The notes under the pieces: generated by a model
What the model was told of the DNA's origin: nothing
Seen by the model: the letters and a program-made list of their open reading frames with translations, nothing else
Database searches by the model: none
Shown here: positions 51,907 through 61,757 of the stretch, one piece after another
Numbering within the stretch: position 1 is the stretch's first letter
Layout: each line of letters begins with the position of its first letter
Origin: Verrucosispora sp. NA02020
GTDB lineage: Bacteria; Actinomycetota; Actinomycetes; Mycobacteriales; Micromonosporaceae
Assembly: GCF_013364215.1 (NCBI RefSeq)
Contig: NZ_CP054923.1
Span: forward strand, 3,348,001 to 3,412,000
Direction of reading: 5' to 3'
Length of the DNA: 64,000 bases
Made by a program: the position numbers and the translations under genes

Positions 51907-51922
51907 TAACTGTTAACAGTTA
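51907..51922. promoter_or_regulatory. GntR-type operator, perfect 16-bp palindrome
   Basis: TAACTGTTAACAGTTA ends 2 bases before AGGAGG (51925-51930), the ribosome binding site of the GntR gene. It is AT-rich in a GC-rich setting, as expected for an autoregulated operator at the promoter/leader. Confidence 0.7.
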
Positions 51923-51936
51923 TCAGGAGGGCAAAC

Positions 51937-52620
51937 GTGTTGGACGTGAGGCCGATCAGGGCGGAGTCCCTCGGCGAGAAGCTGGCCGGCGAGCTGCGCC
52001 GTCGCATCATCGTGGGCGACGTGCCGTCGGGCACCCGGCTCGTCGAGGAGGAGCTGGCCGACTCCTTCCAGGTCAGCCGGGGTCCGGTCCGTGACGCCAT
52101 CCGCATCCTGCGGTCGGAGGGACTGGTCACCGGCTCCGGCCGCAACGCCGTCACCCGGTCGCTGAACGACGCCGACATCGAGGAGCTGATGGCTCTGCGG
52201 GAGTCGTTCGAGCTGCTGGCGGTGGAGCGGGCCATCACCGTCCGGCGCGACGTCCTCGCCCGTCAGTTGCGTACCGCCCTGATCGACATGGACGCGGCGG
52301 TGAACGACCGGGACCCGGTCGCCTTCACGACCGCGGACATCCGGTTCCACAGCGCGTTCTTCGCCACCGCCGGGATGACCCGGCTCAGCGTCCTGTGGGA
52401 CCAGTTCCGCCCCACCATCGAAGGTCTGCTGCACGCCTCCGGCAAGCGGCTGGCCGACCTCGCGCCCTCGGCGCGGGAGCACCACGACCTGGCCGGGCTG
52501 ATCACCGCCGGCAAGGTCGCCGAGGTCAAGGCCGAGCTGCACCGACACCTGCAGACGACCTGCTCCCGGCTGCGTTCCGCGAACCCCCCGACCCCCGTCC
52601 AGAGAGAGAACGACCTATGA
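51937..52620 (+). CDS. GntR family regulator, FadR/FCD subfamily
   Basis: GTG 51937 lies 6 bases after AGGAGG; 227 residues. The winged helix (about 10-75) includes LAGELRRRIIVGDVPSGTRLVEEELADSF split around the recognition helix VSRGPVRDAIRILRSEGLV. An FCD effector domain follows, with metal-type residues in DIRFHSAFF and EHHDLAGLI. FCD regulators sense small organic or sugar acids. It is the first gene of the transporter-enzyme operon (ATGA overlap with the next) and probably represses it via the palindrome at 51907. Confidence 0.93.
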   Translation: MLDVRPIRAESLGEKLAGELRRRIIVGDVPSGTRLVEEELADSFQVSRGPVRDAIRILRSEGLVTGSGRNAVTRSLNDADIEELMALRESFELLAVERAITVRRDVLARQLRTALIDMDAAVNDRDPVAFTTADIRFHSAFFATAGMTRLSVLWDQFRPTIEGLLHASGKRLADLAPSAREHHDLAGLITAGKVAEVKAELHRHLQTTCSRLRSANPPTPVQRENDL

Positions 52621-53582
52621 GATCACGCATGCTGCGCCTCGCCGCGTTGGCCGTCGCCGGCACCCTCGTGGTGACCGGCTGCGCCGACCGCGGCGGGAGC
52701 GAAACCGCCTCCGGCGAGAACTTCCCGGAGAAGGACCTCACCCTCGTCGTGCACGCCGCCGCCGGTGGTGGCTCCGACCTCACCGCCCGCACCCTGGCCA
52801 AGGAGCTGGAGGCGGACCTCGGCCGGTCGATCGTGGTGGAGAACCGGACCGGTGGCGGCGGCCGGGTGGGCCTGACCTACCTCAAGGGCCGGCCCGCCGA
52901 CGGGTACTCGATCGGGTTCATCCCGGTCGAGGTGGCGATGCTCGGGCACCAGGGCGCCGACATCGCCCCGGAGCAGTTCACCGTGCTCGGGCAGGTGATG
53001 AACGCGCCGGCCACGCTGTCGGTGCCGACGAACAGTCCGTACCAGAGCCTCGACGACCTGCTGGCCGCGGCGAAGCGTGAGCCGGGCACGATCACCGTGT
53101 CGAACTCAGGTGCCGGCGCCATCTGGGAGGCCGCCACCCTCGCCCTGGGCGAGGCGGCCGGTGCGACCTTCAAGCCGGTGCCGTACGACGGCGGCGCGCC
53201 GGCCGTGGCCGCCGGGGTCTCCGGCGAGGTCCAGGCCGTGATGGCCGGGGTGAGCGAGTCCGCCGCCGCGGCCGGAAACAACCAGCTACGCATCCTCGCC
53301 GTGCTGGCCCCGGAGCGGGTCTCCTCGCTGCCGGACGTGCCCACCGCCACCGAGCAGGGCGTCGACGTGGTCATCGGTGGCTGGGGCCTGATGGGTGCCC
53401 CCGCCGGACTGCCCGACGAGGTCCGGCAGCGGCTCGCCGACGCCGTCCGCAAGGCCGCCTCCTCGGAGGCGTTCAAGGACGTGATGACCAAGGCCGGCAA
53501 CACGCCGCTGGCGACCTCGCCGGACGAGGCCAGTCAGTTCGCCCAGACCGAGTACGACCGCTTCGGCCAGATCTACGGCTGA
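52617..53582 (+). CDS. Tripartite tricarboxylate-type transporter substrate-binding lipoprotein (TctC)
   Basis: This 321-residue protein has a lipobox ending VVTGC (Cys at about residue 18) and then the TctC/Bug fold: LTLVVHAAAGGGSDLTARTLAKEL near the start of the mature part carries the conserved Gly-Gly-Ser-Asp region that binds the ligand carboxylate. SLDDLLAAAKREPGTITVSNSG is another family block. It binds an organic or sugar acid outside the membrane for TctA/TctB. Its start overlaps the GntR stop (ATGA). Confidence 0.92.
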   Translation: MRSRMLRLAALAVAGTLVVTGCADRGGSETASGENFPEKDLTLVVHAAAGGGSDLTARTLAKELEADLGRSIVVENRTGGGGRVGLTYLKGRPADGYSIGFIPVEVAMLGHQGADIAPEQFTVLGQVMNAPATLSVPTNSPYQSLDDLLAAAKREPGTITVSNSGAGAIWEAATLALGEAAGATFKPVPYDGGAPAVAAGVSGEVQAVMAGVSESAAAAGNNQLRILAVLAPERVSSLPDVPTATEQGVDVVIGGWGLMGAPAGLPDEVRQRLADAVRKAASSEAFKDVMTKAGNTPLATSPDEASQFAQTEYDRFGQIYG

Positions 53583-54076
53583 TGGCTATCCACCACCCGC
53601 CGATCCAGGGTGATCACGGTGCCGCCGCGCGTTGGCGCGCGGCGGCACCGGGGATGGTCTTCCTGGTACTGGGCGCCGTGTTCCTGTGGCTGGCCCGCTC
53701 GATCGAGCTGCCCGCCCGGGCCCTGGCGGTGAGTCCCCGGATCTGGCCGGAGACGCTCGCCATCGGGATCATCGGTCTGTCGGCCCTGCAGATCGTCCTC
53801 GCCTTCGTCACCACGCCCGCCGTGGCCGACGACGAGGACGAGGAGGGACCGGCCACCCGCTCGGGGATCGCCCGGGTGGTCGGCTTCGTCGCGGCCACGC
53901 TCGCCTTCGGGGTGCTCTGGTACTACCTGCACTTCCTGGTCTCCGGACTGGTCTTCGTCGCCGCACTCACCTGGATCGCCGGGGGTCGCGGGATCAAGGA
54001 CCTGCTGTTCTTCCCCGCCGGGGTGACCGTGCTGATCTACGGCCTGTTCGGCCTGCTGCTGAGGGTCCCGCTATGA
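53582..54076 (+). CDS. Tripartite tricarboxylate-type transporter small membrane subunit (TctB)
   Basis: 164 residues with about four hydrophobic segments (the first at roughly 24-40, MVFLVLGAVFLWLA; the last VLIYGLFGLLLRVPL at the C-terminus). Length, topology and position between TctC and TctA identify it. Sequence conservation in this family is low. It overlaps its upstream neighbour by one base and TctA by four. A short acidic loop (DDEDEEG) separates segments two and three. Confidence 0.87.
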   Translation: MAIHHPPIQGDHGAAARWRAAAPGMVFLVLGAVFLWLARSIELPARALAVSPRIWPETLAIGIIGLSALQIVLAFVTTPAVADDEDEEGPATRSGIARVVGFVAATLAFGVLWYYLHFLVSGLVFVAALTWIAGGRGIKDLLFFPAGVTVLIYGLFGLLLRVPL

Positions 54077-55605
54077 GCGCACTGGTCGAGGGCTTCGGTG
54101 CCCTCCTCTCCGTACAGATGCTGGTCTGCGTCCTCGCAGGTGCCGCGATCGGCATGCTCGTCGGCGCGTTCCCGGGCGTCACCGCCACCATGGCGGTCGC
54201 CCTGGCCAGCGCCTTCACCCTGACCATGGACCCGCTGCCCGGCCTGGCCGTGCTGCTGACCATCCTGATCGGCGCACAGTTCGGCGACCGGGTCCCGGCC
54301 ATCCTGATCAACACCCCGGGCACTCCGGCGTCGATCGCCACCACCTTCGACGGCTACGCCATGGCCAAGCAGGGCAAGGCCGGCCTGGCGCTGACCTCGT
54401 CGGCCTTCGCCTCGGCGGTCGGCGGTTTCGTCGGCATCGCGGTGCTGATGGTCGCCGCGATCCCGCTGAGCACGGTGGCCATGCGCTTCGGCTCGCCGGA
54501 GATGTTCGCGCTGGTGGTCTTCGGTCTCACCATGATGATCGAGGTCTCCGGCCGGCAACTCGTCAAGGGCCTCATCGCCGGCCTGTTCGGTCTGGCGCTG
54601 GGCACCGTCGGCCGGGACCCGATGGACGGCTCGGACCGGCTGACCTTCGGCATCCCGCAACTGGTCGAGGGGATTCCGTTCATCGCGGTGATCATCGGCC
54701 TGTTCGGCATCGCCGAGGTGTTCAGCCAGATGATCTCGCGTCGTCACAGCACCCAGAAGGCGATCACCAGCTTCGGCCGCTGGTGGCCGAACAAGCAGGA
54801 GACCCGGCAGATGGTCAAGCCGATCGCCGTCGGATCCTCGGTCGGCACCGTGGTCGGCGTGCTGCCGGCCGTCGGCGGGGACATCGGCGGAATCGTCGCC
54901 TGGAACCAGGCCAAGCGGGTCTCCAAGGAGCCGGAGAAGTTCGGCAAGGGCTCCCTGGAGGGGCTCACCGCCGCCGACGGCTCCTCCAACGCCGGTGTCG
55001 GCGGGTCCGTGCTGACCACGCTGGCCCTCGGCGTACCGGGCGACTCGGTGATGGCCGTGATGCTCGGCTCGATGATCATCTGGGGCATCCAGCCCGGTCC
55101 GGGCCTGTTCACCTCGCAACCGGACCTGGTCTACTCGATCGCCGGCATCATGTTCTTCGCCACCGTGCTGACGCTGGGGTTGAGCCTGCTGCGCATGCGC
55201 GGCGTAGCCAAGCTGCTGGAGCTGCCCAGCCGGTTCCTGTGGACGGTGATCCTGGCCTTCTGCATCGTCGGCACGTACGCGGTGAACAACAGCGTCTTCG
55301 ATGTCGGCGTCATGGTCCTGTTCGGCGTACTCGGCCTGCTGCTGCGCCGGTACGGCTTCCCGGCCGGCCCGATCGTGCTCGGCCTGATCCTCGGCCCGCT
55401 GGCCGAGCGTAACTTCCGCCGGTCGATGGAGCTGGGCGGACTGGAGACCATCTACACCAGCCCGATCGCGGTGGGCCTGCTCGTGCTGGCCGTGCTGGCC
55501 GTGGCGGTGCCCCGCATCCGCAGCCGGATGAAGGCGCGTCGGCAGGGCACCACCGACCGCGACACCCCGACCGATCCGCCGGTCCCCGCCGGAGCGAGCC
55601 GGTGA
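54073..55605 (+). CDS. Tripartite tricarboxylate-type transporter large permease (TctA)
   Basis: This 510-residue protein has about twelve hydrophobic segments. The family hallmarks are GAFPGVTATMAVALA near residue 30, GDRVPAILINTPGTPAS near 75, and in the second half GSSNAGVGGSVLTTLALGVPGD. These two Pro/Gly motifs mark the internal repeat of TctA. It forms the ion-driven channel for the ligand brought by TctC. The C-terminal tail is Arg/Pro-rich. The next gene starts within its stop (GTGA). Confidence 0.93.
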   Translation: MSALVEGFGALLSVQMLVCVLAGAAIGMLVGAFPGVTATMAVALASAFTLTMDPLPGLAVLLTILIGAQFGDRVPAILINTPGTPASIATTFDGYAMAKQGKAGLALTSSAFASAVGGFVGIAVLMVAAIPLSTVAMRFGSPEMFALVVFGLTMMIEVSGRQLVKGLIAGLFGLALGTVGRDPMDGSDRLTFGIPQLVEGIPFIAVIIGLFGIAEVFSQMISRRHSTQKAITSFGRWWPNKQETRQMVKPIAVGSSVGTVVGVLPAVGGDIGGIVAWNQAKRVSKEPEKFGKGSLEGLTAADGSSNAGVGGSVLTTLALGVPGDSVMAVMLGSMIIWGIQPGPGLFTSQPDLVYSIAGIMFFATVLTLGLSLLRMRGVAKLLELPSRFLWTVILAFCIVGTYAVNNSVFDVGVMVLFGVLGLLLRRYGFPAGPIVLGLILGPLAERNFRRSMELGGLETIYTSPIAVGLLVLAVLAVAVPRIRSRMKARRQGTTDRDTPTDPPVPAGASR

Positions 55606-56624
55606 CGACACGACACTTCGTGGTCCGGGACGTGCCCGGCCAGTGCCACGGCAGCACCGTCTGCGTCACCGAGGACACCTTCGTGGTCGCCTGGTTCCAG
55701 GGCGACCACGAAGGGGCGGCCGACTCGCGGATCTGGCTCAGCCGGGGGACCGACGACCGGTGGAGCGCCCCGACGGTGGTCAGCGGCGACCTGGCACCCT
55801 GCTGGAACCCGGTGCTGCACCGGCGTACCGGTGGGGACCTGGTCTGCTGGTTCAAGGTCGGCGCGACCATCTCGACCTGGGTGACCCACCGGGTCGTCTC
55901 CACCGACGGCGGCCGGACCTGGTCGACGCCCCGACCGCTCGGCGACGCCGAGCCCGGCGGCCGGGGACCGGTCCGCACCCCGCCGCTGCGCCTACGCTCC
56001 GGCCGACTGCTCGCCGGGGCCTCCACCGAGAGGTGGGGCGAGCGCCCCCGATGGGACTGCTTCGTGGAGCGCAGCGACGACGACGGCGACACCTGGCAGC
56101 GGTCCCCGGACATCCGGCTCGACCACGCCACCTTCCCCGGCGCGGGCGCCATCCAGCCCGCGCTCTGGCAGACCCCGACCGGCGAGGTACGCCTGCTGGC
56201 CCGCAGCACCGCCGGCCGGCTCGTCACCGCCACCAGCGTCGACGACGGCCGCACCTGGTCGCCCGGCTCGCTGTCCACCGTGCCGAACAACAACTCCGGC
56301 ATCGCGGTGACCCGTCTCGGCGACCGCGTCCACCTGGCCCACAACCCGACCACCGGGGACTGGGCCAGCCGGGCGCCCCTGACCGTCTCCGTCTCCACCG
56401 ACGAGGGGCAGACCTTCCGGCCCTGGCTGACCCTTGAGGAATCGCTCGGCGAGACGGCGGACGAGGGCTACCGGCCCGCCGACTCGGGGGTCCTGACCAC
56501 CGGCGACAACGAGTTCTCGTACCCCTGCCTGATCCCCGTCGGGGACCGGCTCGCTGTGACGTACACCTGGCAGCGGCGCGGCATCGTGCTCGCCCTGCTC
56601 GATCCCTCGGAGCACATCTCATGA
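55602..56624 (+). CDS. Sialidase-like (BNR/Asp-box) six-bladed propeller protein, cytoplasmic
   Basis: 340 residues, no signal peptide. Four Asp-box motifs are visible: STDGGRTWST, SDDDGDTWQR, SVDDGRTWSP and STDEGQTFRP. An early VVRDVPGQCHGSTV and a C-terminal GDNEFSYPCLIPVGDRLAVTYTW complete the propeller. True sialidases are usually secreted; a cytoplasmic copy in a sugar-acid transport operon suggests hydrolysis of an imported glycoside or lactone, or another role. It overlaps both neighbours by 4 bases, so it is part of the pathway. Confidence 0.82.
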   Translation: MTTRHFVVRDVPGQCHGSTVCVTEDTFVVAWFQGDHEGAADSRIWLSRGTDDRWSAPTVVSGDLAPCWNPVLHRRTGGDLVCWFKVGATISTWVTHRVVSTDGGRTWSTPRPLGDAEPGGRGPVRTPPLRLRSGRLLAGASTERWGERPRWDCFVERSDDDGDTWQRSPDIRLDHATFPGAGAIQPALWQTPTGEVRLLARSTAGRLVTATSVDDGRTWSPGSLSTVPNNNSGIAVTRLGDRVHLAHNPTTGDWASRAPLTVSVSTDEGQTFRPWLTLEESLGETADEGYRPADSGVLTTGDNEFSYPCLIPVGDRLAVTYTWQRRGIVLALLDPSEHIS

Positions 56625-57502
56625 CCACGGCCCACCCCGGAGCCAACCTGATCAGCGCCCTGCCGACCCTGTTCGACCCCGACGGCGCGGTCGACCTCAA
56701 GGCCACCCGGGCGGCCTACGACCAACTCGCCGCGCACCCCGTCGACGGGGTGTTCGTGGCCGGCACCACCGGCGAGTTCACCACCCTCACCGACGACGAG
56801 CGGCTGGACGTCGCCGCCGCCGCCGGTGACGCCTTCGGGCCCGAGCGCACCTACTGGCACGTCGGGCACGCCAGCACCCACCAGGCGGTTCGTCTCACCC
56901 GGGCGGCCGTCGACCGGGGAGCGGCCCGACTCGCGGCGCTCACCCCGCACTACTTCCCGGCCACCGAGCGGGCCCTGCTCGACTACTACCAGGCGGTGGT
57001 GACCGCCGCCGCCGGACGGCCGGTGTACGCGTACCTCTTCACCGCCCGGACCACCACGACGGTCTCGCCACGGTCGCTGGCCCGGCTGGCCGGGACGGGT
57101 CTGGCGGGCGTGAAGATCAGCGGCGAGCCGACCTCGGTGCTGGCCGAGTACCTCGCCGCGCTCGGCGACCGGGACCTGCCGGCGTACTCCGGTGCCGACG
57201 CGGAGTTCACCGAGGTCGTCGCGGCCGGCGGCGCCGGAGTGGTCTCCGGGGTCAGCTCGGCGCTGCCGGCACCCTTCCTCGCGGTCCGGGACGCCCTGCG
57301 CAGCGGGGACACCGACGCGCTCGCGGTGGCCCGGGAACGGTCGCTGCGGGCGGTGGCCGCCACCCGGCAGGGCAACCTGGCCCACCTCAAGGCCGTCCTG
57401 GAACTGCGCGGGCTGTCGGCCGGCGGCATGCGTGCCCCGCTCGACCCGATCTCGGCCGACGACCGTCGCGCGCTCGAAGCCGACGTCGCCGACCTGCTCT
57501 GA
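56621..57502 (+). CDS. DHDPS/N-acetylneuraminate lyase family aldolase
   Basis: 293 residues, a TIM-barrel class I aldolase. The GTTGEFTTL motif (48-56) binds the alpha-keto acid carboxylate; Tyr136 in VYAYLFTAR and the Schiff-base Lys165 in [10 protein letters not shown] are in place. Family members cleave or form 2-keto-3-deoxy sugar acids, N-acetylneuraminate or dihydrodipicolinate. In this operon a catabolic 2-keto-3-deoxy-acid aldolase or dehydratase is most likely. Overlaps the previous gene by 4 bases (ATGA). Confidence 0.88.
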   Translation: MTTAHPGANLISALPTLFDPDGAVDLKATRAAYDQLAAHPVDGVFVAGTTGEFTTLTDDERLDVAAAAGDAFGPERTYWHVGHASTHQAVRLTRAAVDRGAARLAALTPHYFPATERALLDYYQAVVTAAAGRPVYAYLFTARTTTTVSPRSLARLAGTGLAGVKISGEPTSVLAEYLAALGDRDLPAYSGADAEFTEVVAAGGAGVVSGVSSALPAPFLAVRDALRSGDTDALAVARERSLRAVAATRQGNLAHLKAVLELRGLSAGGMRAPLDPISADDRRALEADVADLL

Positions 57503-57551
57503 TCCCCGACACCGCCGTCACCCGACACCGCCGCCCTCGAAGGAGCCCCGC

Positions 57552-59186
57552 GTGAGCAGCTACGCCTTTCCCGAGTTGACCGACCAGCCCGTGGCCGAGC
57601 CCGGCGTGGTCTGGACCGTCGCCAGCGGCGACCTGCGGCCCAGCGCCAACGTCACCTGCTGGCCGGTGCAGCGGCAGTTCGAGGCCGACCTGGAGCGGGC
57701 GGTCACCGCCCTGGGCCACCGGGTGCAGCGGGCACACCCGGTCGACGACACCGCCGGGCACGGCTTCATCGCCAGCCAGCGCCAGGGCATCGAGGTGTTC
57801 AAGTCGATCCCGCCCGACGCGCCGCTGATCGTCGCCGAGGCGGTCTGGCAGTACAGCCACCACGTGCTGGCCGGGCTGCGCACCCACCGGGGCCCGATCC
57901 TGGTGGTGGCGAACTGGAGCGGTGAGTTCCCCGGCCTGGTCGGCCTGCTCGGCCTGACCGCCAGCCTCACCAAGGCTGGCGTGGCGCACTCCATCCTGTG
58001 GAGCGAGAAGTTCACCGACGACTGGGCGGTGACGCGGCTGCGTACCTGGCTGGAGACCGGGAAGCTGGAGCACGACCAGAGCCACGTCCGGGATCTGCCG
58101 GAGCTGCCGGCCTCCGAGGAGGTACGGCTCGGTCGGGCGCTCGCGGCGCAGCTCGTCCGGGACAAGGCCATCATCGGCGTCTTCGACGAGGGCTGCATGG
58201 GCATGTACAACGCCATCATCGACGACGAGCTGCTCAACCCGCTCGGCGTCTACAAGGAACGGCTGTCGCAGAGCGCCCTGGTCGCCGAGATGGCGACGGT
58301 CACCGACGCCGAGGCGCAGGCCGTTCGGGACTGGCTGGACGCGGCCGGGTTCACCTTCCACACCGGCACCGACGAGGCCACCGAGCTGACCGACGCCCAA
58401 CTGCACAGCCAGTTCAAGATGTACGTGGCCGCGCTGCGCATCGCCGACGACTTCGGCCTGGACGCGGTCGGCATCCAGTACCAGCAGGGGCTCAAGGACG
58501 TCGTACCCGCCAGCGACCTGGTCGAGGGGCTGCTGAACAACGTCTCCCGTCCGCCGGTGACCAGCCGCGACGGTGCCCGGGAACTCTACGCCGACGCGCC
58601 GCTGCCGCACTTCAACGAGGTCGACGAGGGCGTCGCGGTGGACTCCCTGGTGACCAACCGGATCTGGACCGCGATGGGGCTGGACCCGGCGACCACCCTG
58701 CACGACATCCGCTGGGGCGAGGAGTACGACGGCCGGTTCGTCTGGGTCATGGAGATCTCCGGCTCGGTCCCGGCCTCGCACAACGGCGGCTACGACAAGA
58801 GCTGGAGCATGCGGCAGCCGCCGATGTACTTCCCGCTCGGCGGCGGCACCCTCAGCGGCGTGTCCAAGCCGGGGGAGATCGTCTGGTCCCGGGTCTTCAT
58901 CGCCGACGGCGTCCTCCACGTCGACCTGGGTCGGGGCAGCGCGGTGGAGTTGCCGGCCGAGGAGACCCAGCGCCGCCTCGACGCCACCACCCCGCAGTGG
59001 CCGATCATGCACGCCGTCCTGCACGGCGTCGACCGCGACCAGTTGATGGCCCGCCACAAGGCCAACCACCTGAACGTGGTGTACGCCCCGGACGCCGCCA
59101 CCGCCGACCGGGCGCTCGCCGCCAAGGCCGCCATGTTCGCCGAACTGGGCCTGGCGGTGCACCTCTGCGGTCAGGTGAACCTGTAG
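57552..59186 (+). CDS. L-fucose/L-arabinose isomerase-like protein
   Basis: AAGGAG shortly before GTG 57552 sets the start; 544 residues. The protein resembles the FucI-type isomerase superfamily, with [19 protein letters not shown] in the first domain, the central [20 protein letters not shown] and a C-terminal His-containing [20 protein letters not shown] that may bring the metal ligand. Such enzymes interconvert aldoses and ketoses using Mn2+. The next gene begins at the very next base after its stop. Isomerase assignment is by family resemblance; the sugar is unknown. Confidence 0.78.
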   Translation: MSSYAFPELTDQPVAEPGVVWTVASGDLRPSANVTCWPVQRQFEADLERAVTALGHRVQRAHPVDDTAGHGFIASQRQGIEVFKSIPPDAPLIVAEAVWQYSHHVLAGLRTHRGPILVVANWSGEFPGLVGLLGLTASLTKAGVAHSILWSEKFTDDWAVTRLRTWLETGKLEHDQSHVRDLPELPASEEVRLGRALAAQLVRDKAIIGVFDEGCMGMYNAIIDDELLNPLGVYKERLSQSALVAEMATVTDAEAQAVRDWLDAAGFTFHTGTDEATELTDAQLHSQFKMYVAALRIADDFGLDAVGIQYQQGLKDVVPASDLVEGLLNNVSRPPVTSRDGARELYADAPLPHFNEVDEGVAVDSLVTNRIWTAMGLDPATTLHDIRWGEEYDGRFVWVMEISGSVPASHNGGYDKSWSMRQPPMYFPLGGGTLSGVSKPGEIVWSRVFIADGVLHVDLGRGSAVELPAEETQRRLDATTPQWPIMHAVLHGVDRDQLMARHKANHLNVVYAPDAATADRALAAKAAMFAELGLAVHLCGQVNL

Positions 59187-60683
59187 ATGGCACCGCTGCT
59201 GATCGGCATCGACCTGGGCACCGGGAGCAGCAAGGGTGTGCTCACCGACGCCACCGGGCGGGTGCTGGCCACCGCCGTCCGCCCCCGACCCCGGTCGATG
59301 TCGCTGCCCCGGCCGGGCTGGGCGGAGGTCGACGCCGAGACGGTCTGGTGGGCCGACGTGGTGTCCATCGCCGCCGAGCTGACCGCCACCGCCCAGGGCG
59401 CGCGGATCGCGGCGGTCTGCGTCAGCGGTGTCGGCCCCTGTCTGGTGCTCTGCGACGAGCGGGACGAACCGGTCCGCCCGGCGATCCTCTACGGCATCGA
59501 CATGCGGGCCACCGCCGAGATCACCGAGTTGACCGAGCGGTTCGGCGCCGACGCGGTGCTGGAGCGGGCGGCCACCCCGATCACCACCCAGGCGGTCGGT
59601 CCCAAGGCGCTCTGGGTACGCCGCCACGAACCGCAGGTCTGGGAGCGGGCCACCCGGTGGTACAACTCCAGCTCGTACGTGGTGCGGAAGCTGACCGGCG
59701 AGTACGTCCTGGACCACCACACCGCCAGCCAGTCCGTGCCGCTGTACGACATCGAGGCCCGGCAGTGGCACCGGCCCTGGTACGACGAGATCATGGGTGA
59801 CCTGCCCGCGCCCCGACTGGCCTGGTCGGCCCAGATCGTCGGCGAGGTGACCCCGGCGGCGGCCGAGGCGACCGGGCTGCCGGTGGGCACGCCGGTCTGC
59901 GCCGGCACTGTGGACGCCTGGGCCGAGTCGGTCAGCGTCGGCGTCCGCCGACCCGGCGACCTGATGCTGATGTACGGCTCCACCATGTTCTTCGTCCAGC
60001 AACTCCGGGGCGTGGCCCGGCATCCGCAGCTCTGGAACACCGTCGGGGTGTCTCCGGACTCGTACTGCCTCGCGGCCGGCATGGCCACCTCCGGCAGCCT
60101 CACCACCTGGCTGCGCGACCTGGTGGGCGAGGTGCCGTTCGAGACGCTGGTCGAGGAGGCGGCGGCGGTGCCGCCGGGCGCGGACGGCCTGCTGTTGCTG
60201 CCGTACTTCGCCGGGGAACGGACCCCGATCTTCGACCCGGACGCCCGGGGCGTGATCGCCGGACTGACCCTGCGGCACGGCCGGGGTCACCTGTTCCGCG
60301 CCGGGTACGAGGGGATCGCCTTCGGCATCCGGCAGATCCTGGAACTGCTCGACACCCCGGAGAACCCGGTCGCGCGGCTGGTCGCGGTGGGCGGCGGCAC
60401 CCAGGGTGGACTCTGGACCCGGATCGTCAGCGACGTCACCGGCCGTGAGCAGGAGGTGCCGGAGGTGACCATCGGGGCCAGTTACGGCGACGCCCTGCTG
60501 GCCGCGATCGGTGCCGGTCTGACCGCCCCGGACACCGACTGGACCCGGCCCGGGCAGATCGTGCGCCCCGATCCCTCGGTGGCCGCCACCTACGACGGCC
60601 TCTACGCCGGCTACACCTCGCTGTACCGCAACACGCGGGCCGAGGTGCACGCCCTCGCGCGGTTGCAGAGCGGCACCGGGTAG
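59187..60683 (+). CDS. FGGY-family carbohydrate kinase (xylulokinase/fuculokinase-like)
   Basis: 498 residues, typical for FGGY kinases. The phosphate-1 motif is IGIDLGTGSSKGVLTD; the catalytic Asp is expected in CAGTVDAWAESVSVG; the ATP-binding signature is RLVAVGGGTQGGLWTRIV, followed by ITVGASYGDALLAA-type sequence. It phosphorylates a ketose or sugar alcohol and fits directly after the isomerase. It ends the operon and converges on the minus-strand beta-helix gene 25 bases away. Confidence 0.9.
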   Translation: MAPLLIGIDLGTGSSKGVLTDATGRVLATAVRPRPRSMSLPRPGWAEVDAETVWWADVVSIAAELTATAQGARIAAVCVSGVGPCLVLCDERDEPVRPAILYGIDMRATAEITELTERFGADAVLERAATPITTQAVGPKALWVRRHEPQVWERATRWYNSSSYVVRKLTGEYVLDHHTASQSVPLYDIEARQWHRPWYDEIMGDLPAPRLAWSAQIVGEVTPAAAEATGLPVGTPVCAGTVDAWAESVSVGVRRPGDLMLMYGSTMFFVQQLRGVARHPQLWNTVGVSPDSYCLAAGMATSGSLTTWLRDLVGEVPFETLVEEAAAVPPGADGLLLLPYFAGERTPIFDPDARGVIAGLTLRHGRGHLFRAGYEGIAFGIRQILELLDTPENPVARLVAVGGGTQGGLWTRIVSDVTGREQEVPEVTIGASYGDALLAAIGAGLTAPDTDWTRPGQIVRPDPSVAATYDGLYAGYTSLYRNTRAEVHALARLQSGTG

Positions 60684-60707
60684 CGGGCCGGACCGCCGGG
60701 GGACCGA

Positions 60708-61757
60708 TCAGGCGCCGGCCGGGCAGCACCTGCCCCCAGGTGACGGCGTCCGCAGGTCGACGCGGATCGCCTCCAGGAGAACTCCGGACGCCTGCTCGAC
60801 CACGACGGGCGCGCGAGCCCGCAGTGGATCGGCCGGGCCGGACGGGGCCGGCGGTAGCGGGACGAGGGTGCAGTCGGTGACCACCACGTCTCGGTATTCC
60901 AGCACCCGCACCGAGTGGTCGACCTCGCTGCGTCCCCAGCCCGCGATCCGCACCGCGTACAACGGGCCGTTCCAGGCGACGTGGATCCGCGACACCCGGA
61001 TGCGTTCGCCGATCGAGGTGCCGTGCGCCCGGTGGAAACGGTCGGTGTTGTCGCCGGGCAGCAGCCGGAAGCCGATCTCCACCTCCGACAGGCAGGCCCG
61101 GTCCACCTCGACGTCGTGCACCGAGCTGAGGTAGAAGCCCTCGAAGGCGTCGGAGACCCGCAGGTCGGAGATGGTGACGTGATGCGGGTGGTAGGAGGGG
61201 CCACGGATCGCGTCGACCCCGTCGCCGACCGCTCCCCAGTGCACGGCGACCCCGGTGCAGCCGCCGACGATCGTCACGTCGGAGATTACGACGTCCCGGA
61301 CCGCACCGACCAGGGTGACGCAGTTGGCCGTCCGGGTGCCGGGACGCTCCACCCGGACACCGTGGATCCGTACGTCGGAGATCCACTCCGTCTCGGTCGG
61401 ATAGAGGTACCTGCCGACGGTGACCGCGGTGCCCCGGTCTCCGCCGTGCGTGCCCGGGGCACACGGCGGCGGTCGCAGACCGATGTCCCGCACGGTGACC
61501 CGCGAGCCGAGCACGTGGATCAGCGGCTCGCCGTCCGACGCGGACGAGGTCAGCCAGGTCCGGACCGTACCGTCCGCCGGTGGGGCGCCGGTCAGGGTCC
61601 AGCCGGCGCCGACGACCAGCCCCCGGTCGAGCGGGTAGGTGCCGGCCGGCAGCCGCAGCGTGCCGCCGGACCCGGACGCCAGGATCCGCTCGACAGCGAC
61701 CCGGTTGGCCGTCGCGTCGTCGGTGAGCACCAGGTCGTGGCCGGGGGACCCGGTCAT
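60708..61757 (-). CDS. Right-handed parallel beta-helix protein
   Basis: ATG 61757 overlaps the upstream stop (ATGA) and is preferred to GTG 61763; 349 residues, no signal peptide. The body shows the repeated beta-helix pattern (VTVRDIGL, VVISDVTIVGG, VTISDLRVSD, IRVSRIHVAW, VVVTDCTLV). The start TANRVAVERILASGSGGTLRLPAGTY is the usual pectate-lyase-3-like entry. It may modify a cell-surface polysaccharide made with the help of the two upstream genes. Substrate unknown. Confidence 0.75.
   Translation of the reverse strand: MTGSPGHDLVLTDDATANRVAVERILASGSGGTLRLPAGTYPLDRGLVVGAGWTLTGAPPADGTVRTWLTSSASDGEPLIHVLGSRVTVRDIGLRPPPCAPGTHGGDRGTAVTVGRYLYPTETEWISDVRIHGVRVERPGTRTANCVTLVGAVRDVVISDVTIVGGCTGVAVHWGAVGDGVDAIRGPSYHPHHVTISDLRVSDAFEGFYLSSVHDVEVDRACLSEVEIGFRLLPGDNTDRFHRAHGTSIGERIRVSRIHVAWNGPLYAVRIAGWGRSEVDHSVRVLEYRDVVVTDCTLVPLPPAPSGPADPLRARAPVVVEQASGVLLEAIRVDLRTPSPGGRCCPAGA

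Larger units (their letters stand above)
51383..51936. other. Intergenic region between nrdB and the GntR operon
   Basis: This stretch of 554 bases has no supported gene. It holds the nrdAB terminator (51396-51436), a nested inverted-repeat structure (51505-51612) and the GntR operator (51907-51922). Confidence 0.6.

Noticed and set aside
57387..60650. A 1087-codon minus-strand frame across the isomerase and kinase genes
   Set aside because: Shadow of two genes with clear catalytic motifs and ribosome binding sites; no recognisable domain.
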